This document shows positions 11,901 to 23,900 of a DNA stretch of 64,000 nt, one piece after another. A program made the position numbers and the translations under genes. The DNA is from Anas platyrhynchos (lineage: Eukaryota; Chordata; Aves; Anseriformes; Anatidae). Under the pieces are notes generated by a model, which worked only from the letters and a program-made list of their open reading frames with translations, was not told where the DNA came from and did no database searches. Position 1 is the first letter of the stretch. Every line of letters starts with the position of its first letter. The stretch lies in assembly GCF_047663525.1 (NCBI RefSeq), contig NC_092589.1:105150001-105214000 (forward strand). The letters are read 5' to 3'.

Positions 11901-14900
11901 GAGGAGATCGCCTACAACGCCATTTCCTTCACCTGGGACATCAACGAGGAGGCCAAGGTGTGTGAGCACGCTCAGGCTGCCCGTCCTTTCGGGGGGGAAG
12001 GGAAGGGCGTGTGGCCTTACCCGGTGATTAGCGTGTAACGAGTTTGTTTACGCTCTGCTGTGAGGCAAAACCTCCTGGCTGTTTCTTCAGAGGCTTTGGA
12101 TGCGCAACTGCTTTCGGGTTCTTGGCTGAATCGTCTTCCCTGAGAGATGGGCGCTGGCAGAAGGAAGCGCCGAGGGTTTCCAGGGGAGATGAGGCGGTGC
12201 TGAGCGCAGCGGGGCTTGGCAGTTAGCACAGCCCCTTGGCAGGAGCCAGGGGGACAATTTTTGAGGAGTTAAGGTTGGGACGAGGGGCTCGTCCTCAGGA
12301 GAAGGGGGAGCAGCTGCTGCTGTTGAGCTACCCAAACAGTGCTGCTGAACCCGCAGGTGCCAACGCACGGTGACCTATTTCCAGCTCCAGCAGCCTCCCA
12401 GTGAACTCCCTTCTGATCTCGCTGCAGAGAGCTGCCTTGCAGCGTGCCTGCAGTGAGCCGGGTATGGATTTGGGTACCAGGCTTCCCGCTGGCTGTCCTG
12501 AGGAAAGCAATCCCTTCCCACCCGCTGAGCCCAGCCATTTTTCTCCCAATTTCCTCTCTCAGGGTAGTCTCAGCAAGCCAAGAGGCACTGAGCAGATCCA
12601 GATAGAGGACGTGGTGAATTTTTAGCACCAAAAACGCTGTGCAACACCTCCCCTGCGCCATCCTTGGCACGTCCAGGTGGAGATGCTGGTTGTAGCGGGG
12701 CCAGCAGCATTCATCTAGGTGAACCGAAGTGTTCAAACAGGTTCCTCAGCAGGGAACTGATGCACTTGATCTGCGTGAACCTGGTGCCAGGTGGTCATCG
12801 CCCAGGTGCTCCGCAGACCCCTGAACGTTCAGGTCTTGCAGGCCCGCAGGGAAATTGCCCGTGGCAGTTTGGAGATGTCTCAGGACACCCCTGGGGCTGT
12901 ATTTCAGCTCGCGGGGTGAGGTGGTGCAGGGAGATGTGACCCAGACTGGTTTTGTAGCTACAGAAGGCGAGTTTGTCTCCAGACTTTCACTCCTAGTGTG
13001 CAAGATCAGTGTGCTTTGAAGGCACTGTGACTCCAGGAGCCAAACGCTTGTGCTCTTGGTGTCAGGATCGCATTAAGACCAAAATACCGTGGATTTGGAG
13101 TGTTCAAAGAACTCTCATTTGTAACAAACCCTCTGTGTTTTAAATGTCTATTCAACTTCTTTATTTTTTGCCCCCGAGTGGATGCGTTCTGTCAGTGGTT
13201 GGGTTTCTCAGCCGAGCTGCTGCTCTTTCCCAACTCCTGTGATCTTATCAGGAGATGCCTGAGCCAATTTCAACAATTTTTATTGCACGGTTCGCTTACC
13301 TTGTGTGCACGCACTCTCTCCTCCCCCTCCATCTCCTTTTTTTTCCCCCCGAAGAATATTCTTGAAGAATACACAAAGAGCAGGGAGTGAGGAGAGCTGA
13401 ACTCTTGTGGAAGACCTTCTGTAGCATCAGAAATAAATAATGTCTGGTCTTTAATAAGAGCAGCGTGGCATGGATGGTGCATTTAACCAGCCGGCAAGCC
13501 TTGCTGCTTAGAAACTTGTCTGATTCCCCTGGGATGCAGGACGTGGCAGCTCTGCTCAGAGCGACAGCGTGCTATGGAGTGCGCCAGGAGCACTTCACGT
13601 GTGCCAGGCTTTTCCCACTCTGGGATCAGTGCCTGTGGGTTTTGGAGCTGTTTTGTGCTTCTTTCTGGCAGCTCCTCTCTGCCCTCTTCTGTTCCTGGGA
13701 GACAACACAGGAATTGCTGGGAAAGTGGTGTGTTAAGAACTTGCTGGGCTTCCCGGGTGTGTTCAAGCCAGAAAAGGGCTCAGGACCTAAAGTGAGAGTG
13801 GCGAGGAGACACAGGTTTTGAGTGGGAAAGAGTAGGAGATGCTTCTGAGATTGGCAGGAGAGTGAAGAAAGGGTAGAAGGATGGAGAAGGAGGTGCTGTG
13901 GAGAAGGGAGGATGGCAAACTGGGAATAGAGCTGACGAATTGTGGAGCTGGGGATTTGGGAAAGTCAGCACGGCCGCTCGGGAGCAGCCCCAGCTGGGTG
14001 GGAGCGTGGCCTGCTGAGTCGGGCAGAGATGGGAGCTGATAGAGCCGCCTGCACGCGGCAGGGAACGCTGGAGTCACCCTCAGGCTGGCCGAGACTTCAA
14101 ACAGTTTCCCACCCCGTCCTGGGCTTCTGCTGCGCTGGGCAGACGGTCGAGGCAGAATTGTTTCTTTTGGTAACAACTTTTGGGTGTCTGAAGACAAACT
14201 CATCATCTTCTGGTGCTTCATTAGGGCTGGGATGGAGCTTGCTGTGGAGGTGCCTGCCCCTCCTTGTTGACCAAGCGGGCTTGGCCGTCTTTAAAGTCTG
14301 TTGCTGAAGCTGGGGAAGAGGAATTCTTGTCCTTGCAGTGCTTTTTGTGTGAGTTGTCTCCACCTGGCAATGGGGAGAAGCATCTGTAGGCTCAGGGTGT
14401 GAGTTTTTTGGGACTGGGAGCCGTCTCCTCGGGGTCCATACAGCATGCCTGGTTCTCCTTCCCCTGGCTGCTATCTGTTAGAGGTCTCCTGATGGGAATT
14501 GTCACCAGGCGCGTGGTTGAGTGCGCGTTTCTTACCCGTCTTTCCTGCCAGTCCATGCTGGCTGTGGTCCTGTTACCTCTGCTGCTACCCGTTAGGCTGC
14601 GTGGAGCAAATTCTCTCTCTACCTCTGGCCTGGGGACACGGCCTTGCTCTCAGGTCAGTGCCGGCTGAACAATCTGGCCGGGTGGCTTTCTCCAGGGGTA
14701 ACTGGCTGTGCTGGATCCGGCTTTGCTCAAATCCCGTGGAGCAGGAGGGTTGGGGTTGGGGTTCTGCCCGGGGGGGCTCCAAAACGACTCACATGCCCGA
14801 CCTGCTCAGCTGCAGCTCCAAGGAGAGGCAGGATTTGGCAAAACACATCCATGTCCTCTCGGTGGTGGTGTCTTCGCCGGATTTTGTGGCTGCAAGAACT

Positions 14901-17900
14901 CGAGGTGGTGTTTGAGGCACCCTTCTGTGCTGTAAGCAGGCACTGTGTGAAAAGACTCCCCCAAAAAGGGGTACCCAGGGAGGGTGTAGCCGTGGTGTTG
15001 GCTGGTAGCGCTTTTGGCTTCTTCCCACCGAGGAGGAGGTGCTGTGAGGTCTCTCAAGTGACATCCTGAATGACAGAGTTTAAACAATGCCCTTTTTTTG
15101 CCCAAGATGAATGGGACAGTGGTGCATTAAGGTAATTTGTGGCTAATTTGAATTAGCCTTCAGAAATATCACATTGCCCCGCAAGGGTGGTCTTCTGGCA
15201 GTCCTCATGCTTCTTGCCTGCAATTCCTGGGCAGAACTTCTTCTCTTCTTCTGGAGAGGGCGGATTTCGTGCTCATAACTTGAATTAAGGCTGGGGCGTA
15301 CGCTGCTGGTTTGTTTTAAGAGTTTCTTCTGGTGTAGCCCTAGCTTTGTGTTGGCTGTAGGAAGAGCTCAGCTTCTGTGATTGATGAATATTGCCCGGCT
15401 TTGTATGGATGCCATTGTAATGAAGCAGCAGTCATATGCCTCATTAAAGGAGGTGTTGCCACCTCGAGAAGCGCTGAGGCCGTACAGGTTTGGTGAGTTG
15501 GAAATGAAACGATGAAATGTGATGAGTCAAACATACTTCAAGGAGAGGGGCTGGGTTGGAGCCAGCGCTGCAGACCACGAGTACTTTGAGGCACAGCTAC
15601 TTGGAGCAGGGACGTAGGGAAGGCACAGCAAGGATTGCCTGCCTCGCAACACGGACAGATATTTTTCTTTTAACTTCCATTCCTTTCATACCTTATGGCA
15701 AAACTTCCTCTTCAGCCATGTCTGTGCCTTGGCAGACTTCATTCTTTGTCTTTTTTACCTCATGGCCAATTGTTCTCCCCCCCAAGCTGCTGCTTTTGTT
15801 TCCTTTCGAACCACCCCGCCGGGAGCTGACACCTGGGCTGCATCTTTTATCTTATCAGAGCGTGGGGCGGGGAGGAAGCGCTGGCAGGAGTGGGAACCTC
15901 TCTCCCCGCTTTTCCCACGTGCTGGGAGCAGAGCTTCGTGCGTTTCCTCGCCCCAGAACACGCTGCTATACCAATCAGCCTTCCCATTTGAGCAGGAATC
16001 TGCATTTTCCTTTCATTCCTGTGCCTTCTTCTGTTGGTGGCACCAGCTCGCTCCGAGGATGCTCTGGACTCTGCCAGACACCCACAGGGGCTCGGGGGCT
16101 GCTGCAGATCGATTCCTCGCGCTCCCAGTGGATGCTGCCCCATCACGGCCCTGCCAGACGAGCCTTATTTGGAGCGTCCGATCCCGAAGGCGGGGAGCCC
16201 ACAGGTGCACGAGTTGCCCAATTTATTTTTTTTATCTCCCTTTTCCTGGCTCGCCTCCTGCTGATGCAAAACCTGCGGTGCGCACGTGGGAGGCGAAGAA
16301 ACGAATGTGAGAGCAGGAAGACGAGCGACCTCTCAGGTGATCCCTACTGAGCTGGTTTGGTGTTTTTTTTTTTTTTTTTTTTTTTTGCTCTTTTAAAGCC
16401 AGAGCAGTTTTCTCAGCACTGCTTTCTTAGGACGTGCCCCGGTGGATGTGTGCGGGCAGAGCTCTGCTCACACTATGAGCCTGGAAGCCACCTCGCTTCG
16501 TTAGCACCCCTCAGAGCCACGCTGGTGCATAAATTATAAAGCTTTGGGGCCAGGGGATTTGCATCCTGGCAGCTCGCAGCACGGATTGAGCATGTTAAGG
16601 CCTATCTCGTGTGCATCCCATCTTGTATACGTCCGTGTGGATGTATCTTTAGCAAAGACCCTTTATTTTTCTCTTCCGTGTCCATATTTGTCCAAGCCTG
16701 GAGGGAAACCACACGCCTTCTGCTGTCAGCACTTCAACAGCAACCTTGGAGTTTCTGGGTAGTTTCTCTTTAGTGTGTGGCTGATGAATGAGTTGTTGGG
16801 GCTGCTCTCACCGGGTCATCCCCAAAGGTTCCTCTTTGGGTTAGCTCGGTCGAGGGCTTCTGTGTCTCTTTGTCCTGCAAAAAGTGAAAACAACACGGAG
16901 GTAAAATCAGCTGCGCAGCAACTGCTGCCTTCCCCTGCCAGAGCCCACAGGGAGGAGCATGAGCAGCACGGATCCCACGGGTCCTGTTGGGTGAGCTCTG
17001 GGTGCGTGGGGAGCCCGTCCACAGGTGAGGCTGCCCCTTTGTGGGGTGGAAATGATCCCAGAATGTGCTGGGACCACTTTGCCTACTGTGTGTGGGACCA
17101 GGACAATCCCAGAAGGACATCCAGGAGCTGCATGATGGCCAAGATAAACTGGGGGGAAGAGCACAGGGTGCTCCAGCCCTTCCTTTTGGAGAAGCATCTC
17201 TCATCTCGCTGACAGTGAGGTTCCTGCAGCGCTTTGATTGCCCTTTAATTACACCTGGCTTGTTTGAAAGGCAGATCTGGTTGGAAAAAGGTGCTGTGTG
17301 GAAAGAGCTCGGCTGTCTCCGCTGCCCTTCCTCGAGGGCACGCAGCGGAGCAGCCGGATTAATTTTTCCTGCGTTATTAAAGCTCGCGGATGGTTCCTCG
17401 TGGCTCCCGAGGTGGGCACGGCGCCGTTCCTACCAGCTGTGAGCAGCGCGGGAAGTCACAAGGTTGGGCTTCTTCCCACGCTGCCTCCTGTCCTGATCTC
17501 AGATCTCCCTGCTTTAAAGCCTCCGTTTGTGCTCTCTGTGAGGCCGGGCTGCTCCTCTGCCCCCAAAGGCTGCAGGACACGAGATGTGGTGGCGAGGGAG
17601 CGGTGGGTGCGGGGCTTCTGTGGCACATTGGGGTGAAAAACCAACAAAAAAGAAAGAAAAAGTAAAGCCTGGCTTTGGTTGTAGAGGAAAAGCCTGCAAA
17701 TCTGATTCAACGTACACTCAAGGCTTAACTGCCGAGCAAGCAAAATAGCTCGGGAACGGGTTCCTAATCCTTTTCCAGATCTGTTTTAAAGAAAATCTAC
17801 CTAACTTTTGAGGCTTTGAGTCATGGCTGTAAGCGCTCGGGCTTGACAGCGCTCTATTTTTAAGCGCCGTCGTTGTGTTGGATCCTGGGAGGTGAGATGA

Positions 17901-20900
17901 GAGAAAATGTTTTTTTTTTTTAAAAAAAAAAAAAGTAACAACAAATCTTAATATAGCTGAGAATGCGGAACTGCCCTTAGAAAAATAGGTTGGACAGATG
18001 AAAAGGAATCTTGCTCAGCAGGCTGGAGACGCAGAGCAGCTTCTGCGGTTACGTTTTTCTTTCTTCTGGCAATGTTGGGGTGGGGATGGAGCTGGCGCAG
18101 TCCCTCGGCCTGACGTTTCTTCTCCGGGGCGAGTCAAATCTTCCCCAACAAAAGCTCCTGGCTGAAACTGCTCGAGCCCAAAGTGTAGAAGCTGCTCCCT
18201 GAAAGGCTGTTTTTGGGGAAGTGGAGGGGATTTTAAGCTCAAAAATAGGATTTGGAGCTACAGGGCGGGGAGGGAGGAGGAGGAGGGGAGCCTTTCCCAA
18301 GGGCTTTGTAGGAAGGGGAGCGGCCAGGCTCTGAGGGAGGTGGTTGTCATCTGCCTGGCGTCCCCAAGACTTAAAGGGCATGAAAATGAAGTCAGCCGTT
18401 CAAAGCCCCAGCTAAGCAAATGAGGAGAGCTTCGAGTGGGAGGATAATCTTTGCCATCTGACGGGGCCCCGAATTCCCGTGGGACACCCAGAAGCACCCA
18501 TCCCTCGTGTCAAGACCCAGGCTCCGAGAGCCGCCTGTGCTTTGCTTCCCTGCTAAGCCCATCCTCCAGGGAGCCTCTTGGGCAGCAGCCTGCAGGCAGA
18601 GCCCAAAACTGGGACCCGAATTCTCCAGGAGATACGTGCTGCCTCTGTGAAACCTGTGTGGGATTTCCCAGGAGCTGTGAGGCTGTGGCAGACCTGGAGT
18701 GGCTGCTGCTGCGTGTTTCCCCGCAGAACATCCCCCCCTTTTTCGTGCAGACAGGAGAGCTGCGTGTGAATATTCACCGGGGTAAATAAACTTCAAATTA
18801 AAAATGTCAAAGCATGCAAACACCAGAGCCACGGCTCTCTTACAACACCCCCCCTGCTCAGGGAAGCCAATTACTCAGGCTGTGCCTGCAGCTGATTACA
18901 GGAAAGGGGTGAGAGCAGCTCTGAAAAAACCTCCGAGCTTTCCCCAGGGCCCTGCCAGAATGCGCTTTGGGAGCTGAAGGCAGCAAAAAGGGGAGGCAGG
19001 CGGATGAAAGGCAGGGTAGGGATGGGAAGCGTTCAAACAGTGATCCCAAACAGACCTCCTCGCCTTTCCGAGCTGCGATTGAGCCTTCGCAGTACCGAGG
19101 AGGCTCCGGAAGGTGGCAGGAGCTCACCGCACAGCTCCTCAGCCTGGCTCTCAGTGTTAGAGGCGAGAGGAATCAGCAATTAGGTGGTGGGAGCGTGCTC
19201 CTGCAGAAGGACAATGTGCTTCTGGCTTCCACAGCTTGGATGCCTTATTTTTTAAAAAAAATTTATTATTTCAGAGGTGGGTGGCCAGCCTTAGCTCACG
19301 AGGCAGAGAGGAGAGCCTTTTTCTGAGGCAATTAAGAAAATGAAATTAGATGTGTTGAAAAATCACTCCTAATTCAATTTTTTGTTAGAATAATGAAAAT
19401 ATTGCCCTTTCCTGGTGGTTCTGAGCTCTGACAGGGTGCTGCAGGTCTTCCTGGGGAACATTCAGAATGGTGTTTGTAGTTTTAAGAAGCAAACCCAGGA
19501 ACTCTCTCACTGAAATGATAGCATTATTTATTTGGTTAAAGGTAATAGCTTGCCTAATATTTTAATAGCTTTTAATACAACTTAATCTGATACAAGCACT
19601 CAGAACTTTTTATGTGCAACTCACAAAGCTTTGGTTTACCACGTCCAAATTAATGCAAGTCTTTCAGGGTGGTAAAAGACTTGCCAGTGAAGCTTGGGTA
19701 TAGGAGAATTCCTGCTGCTAAAGGTTTGCTGAGGAGAGATGAGATAAAAAAAAAAATACCAAGGAAAGACAGGTGGAGCTCTCCTGAAGTTTGAGAGTTG
19801 GACAAAACCCTTGAACAAGAGTGAATTTCCCTTATAATGCCATCTATAAATACTAAGGACCGTGATACTGCTTCGTGTGGCTCTCAGCTGATACCTCAAA
19901 AGACAGAAAGCTCTCCCTGGAGGATGAGGGCCTGCACTTAGCTCTCAGCTCTGGCTGTGTAGTGCCTTGCCAGGAATTTCTGTGGCACTTGTGACAGATT
20001 GGTTTCCTCTCCTGCAGGTTTTCATTTCTGTGAACTGCCTCAGCACGGATTTCTCCTCGCAGAAGGGGGTGAAAGGCCTGCCCCTGAACCTGCAGATCGA
20101 CACCTACAGCTACAACAACAGGAGTAACAAGCCCGTGCACCGAGCCTACTGCCAGATTAAAGTCTTCTGCGACAAGGTAAGGCTGGCTCAGCGTGCAGGT
20201 GATGTTTTGGGGCGGGCTGTTCCACAGCTGAGGGGGCTGCTTGGGATTTGGGCTCACCGAAGGCTCCTGTGCAAGGGAAAATATTCCAACCCCTTCCACT
20301 TGGCTCGTGGAGGTTAGGATGACCTCAGATCAATTTGCTGCTCTCCTGAGCGCTGTGGAGATGTTGACTTTGGAGAAAGGTCAGCCTGTGGCAGAGGATC
20401 AAATGTGGTGGTCCAGACACCCGGAAAAGCACCTGATGGATTGAGCAAGCGGAGGCTTTTATTTTTGCTCAGCTTCTGTCTTGACAGCCTTTGAAAGCGC
20501 TGGGTTTGTGGAGGAGAGGGATATCTGCCTGTCTCTGTAACCTGCTTCCATCCAAACCATCCTCAGAGGGACTGTGTCCTCTCCGGATGGGCTTCCTGTC
20601 ACCCTAGGGCACTGCTGCAAAGATCCCAAAATGTATGGGATCTGCCTCTGCTATGGCATCCCATGGTTCCACCCTGCCACGTTTTATTGTCCAGTTTTGT
20701 ATTAAACCCAAATTTATTAAATTTACCAGGGAGCTGAATTCTTGCTGCTACCCTTCTGCAGATGTTCTTCTGTGAAGTTGGGTAATAAAAGGGCAGGCTT
20801 GGTGAGCACGTAATTTCATCAAATCCCATTATCCTGCCGTGCCGCTGGATCCTTTATTTTTGTTTGGGGTTTTGACCTTTCCTCCCGCTTCCTTCCTCCA

Positions 20901-23900
20901 GATGCTTTGCAAACTGGAGCTGAATTAACGGAGGGAGAGAGGGGGAGAGAAGGCACCGAGTCCCAAACCCCAGCCTTGTCCATCCCCTCTGGCCACCTGT
21001 AGGAGCCCCGGCATTTCAGCAAGAGCTCCCAGTTTTCCAGCAGCAGTCGTGCTTTAAATCTCGAGCGATCAATCAGCTTATCACAGCTGCTTATAGGAGC
21101 AGGGTTACTATAGCATCCACACAGCTCAGTCCTTAATGTGTTTGTCCTCGTGGCGCTGCCTGCAGGCGAGTGCTGCTATCAGGGGGAGCCTTTTAGGAGG
21201 AGCTGAAGCTCCAGGGGCACAGCCCTGAGGACCTGCAGCCAGTGCCCCTTTTCCAGCGCCTCCTGCACGCTGCGGGGCATGGCTCCAGCCTCCAGCTGGC
21301 TCCCTGCAGCACCGTGCTGTTACATGAGACCCGTTTGGCTCCGTGTCCCCGATGCCCTCACGTCTCCCAGCCCCTTTGCCCTAGTTTCCACGACCGGGAA
21401 GTGGCTCCTGGTGACATTTCCCCCCCAGCCAAGCACCCCAGCTGCGTTGGCAGGTGCAGAGGCACGTTGGGCACGCCGACGGGGAGCCCAGCTTGAGTTC
21501 CCCAGCACACAGAGCCCTGCTGAGCCCCTGCCTGGTGCTGCTGGATGGCCTGCAGGGGAAAGGCCCCGCCCTGGAGCACCTGGGGAGCTCCTCTCCTGTG
21601 TGTCTGGGGCTTACCAGCGAGCCCCCTTCTGCTGCAGGAGGGAGGAATGAGCGGCTGCCCTCTCCAAAACACAGCTTCCCTTTTACAGCCCAAGAATCCC
21701 TTACACAGCCAGAGACTTAGCAGGAGAAAAGCAACAACCACAAAATCCTGTGGCCTTTAACACGGTGGCGAGAGCACAAAATCTTAGATTTCAGGCTGTA
21801 GGCAGTTTTCCCAGCTTCATCACCTTGAAAACTTCTTTCTTATGAACTTGTTTATCCCAGAACTGTCGAATACTGGCTTTCTGTCTCTTCTTTCCTATGT
21901 CTCTTTTTCTTCCTTCCTCCAAAAGTACCTTACCCTTAAGCAGAAAGGGCTGTTACCAAAGCAGCTGAGATGCTGCGGGTTGCAGGGGATTGAAAACAGA
22001 GCTCTGAGACTGTACAGAAAGGGAGGATGGAGGAGACTTCCTCAAAACACCTCCAAATCCTGGTCTGTGTGTTCCTCGCATCGAAGACAGCGCAGTTCTG
22101 TAGTGTGAAGTTTGAGTGGCAGAACTTCAGTAATCCCAAACAAAAGGTAGAAGACACAGGGCTGGAGCCAGATGTGCTCTTCCTGCTGCCATCCTCTGCA
22201 GTCCCCACAAACCAGACTTCCTTTTTCCTTGCCGTTAGAGCTGCCTGCGTGTACCTAGCAGGAAATACAGCTCCCTCCCCGCTGCTGCTTGGGCTGGAGC
22301 TCCAGAGCTGTGTGGGCAGGAACCAGGGGGCTGTGGCTTCTGTCATAGCCTGGCACTGGCACGAGGAGAAGAAATAACGCCTGCTTTAAAGCAATGAGTG
22401 TCTGCAGCTTTGGCTGTGTTTGTGTGACGTGCAGAAAAGTAGCTGGCACTTGGTGACCCAATGTGGCTTCGTTTTCACAGATCAGTGTTTAAAGATCATT
22501 TACTGAACTCTTACGTTGAGAAAATGTGAAAGCTTTTCTTGTTTCAAACACTTTGGATTTATTTCATATCACATTTCTTAACGGTTGGTTTTGCTGTGGG
22601 TATCTTTTGTCATCACATCCCCATCTGACTCGAAAAACAAGCCAGTGGCTTCATCTCGGATATGGTCACTGGACTTTAGGTGGCAGGACTTGGAAGTAAA
22701 TTCTGGGCAGATCTCAACGTTGCTATGATCTTACTGAAGCTGACCTCCACAAACACAGCTCTTAAAGAATCACTGTTCCTGCCTCTGGATGGAAACCCAA
22801 ACTAAAAAGACCTTCCCTCTCACCCCCTTTCCTTAATCTCTTGTCTGGCAGGGGGCAGAAAGGAAGATCAGGGATGAAGAGCGAAAACAAAGCAAAAGAA
22901 AAGGCAAGTGCACTGACCCCAGCTCTCAGTTGAATGCCTGTAAGTAGAAATTACTCTGCGAGTATTTTAAATAGTAGATCTCATTTTGGCTGCAAGTAAC
23001 TTGTGCGCTGGTGTTCTCCTGAGTCCATTTTTTTATCCCCTGTGGAATCGGTTTTGTTTTAAGCTGGTGTTTATGGAGTCACTCGCTGTTTCACAACTTT
23101 CCTAGGCCTGCACTTTTCCACATGTATGAATGAAGTGAAGGCCTCAGCAGTCTGTGTGTGATGTGGGGATGAGATTTTTGTGTTTTTTACCTCTGCTGCT
23201 GAGTTTTTGTTTTTTTTTTTTTTATTTTGACTGCAGCAGACCCTGTGTTTTGACTAGTTATTCGCTAACAGAGCCGCTTAGAGGAACATCTCCCTGCTCA
23301 CCTCTTTGTGGGGCAGGCGTGTGCTCTCTCCTGCTATGATCAGGGGCTGGTTCAGCAAGCACGCGCCTCCCGCCTTGCTGGGCAGGATTTTCCTGACGCA
23401 GCAGGTCTGGGCAGCTGGAGCAGCTTCAGAAGCAGATAATGCTCCCAGGGAACCCGTTTGCTCAAGGGCAGGTGGAAAAAAGGGATGGGTTTTTGCTTTT
23501 TGCCCTGAGTAGAAGGTGGGTTTAGCACAGTGTCACACAGGCAGTCCCCCGGCGGCTCCCAGGAGATTTTTTTTCTTTGCCTAACGGCTGCACGCTGCCA
23601 GCAGCTCCAGCACTGACTCCCAGGGTCTTGTGATTTTACAGAAGGTGCTTTCTAGGATGAATTTCCTCGGCTTGGGCTTAGCCCGAAGTGACCTTTATAT
23701 TCCTGGAAAGCCCAAACCATTGCTCTTCAGTTCTTGTGTGGGGAGTTTTTAATTGCCTTGAGCCACTAAGCTGTGGTACCCACTCCAGGATCTCTAATAC
23801 CACGTGCCCGTGGATTCAATGGCAGAAATGATTTTCACCAAAAGTCACCAATTATTTTATTTTACAGGAATTGAGCAATCTTGAAAAAAAAAATAAATCA

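Noticed and set aside
15556-16350. 264-codon plus-strand ORF in GRHL1 intron 8
   Set aside because: Low-information Pro/Ser/Arg composition, no recognisable domain, crosses T-runs, and no phase-compatible link to GRHL1 exons.
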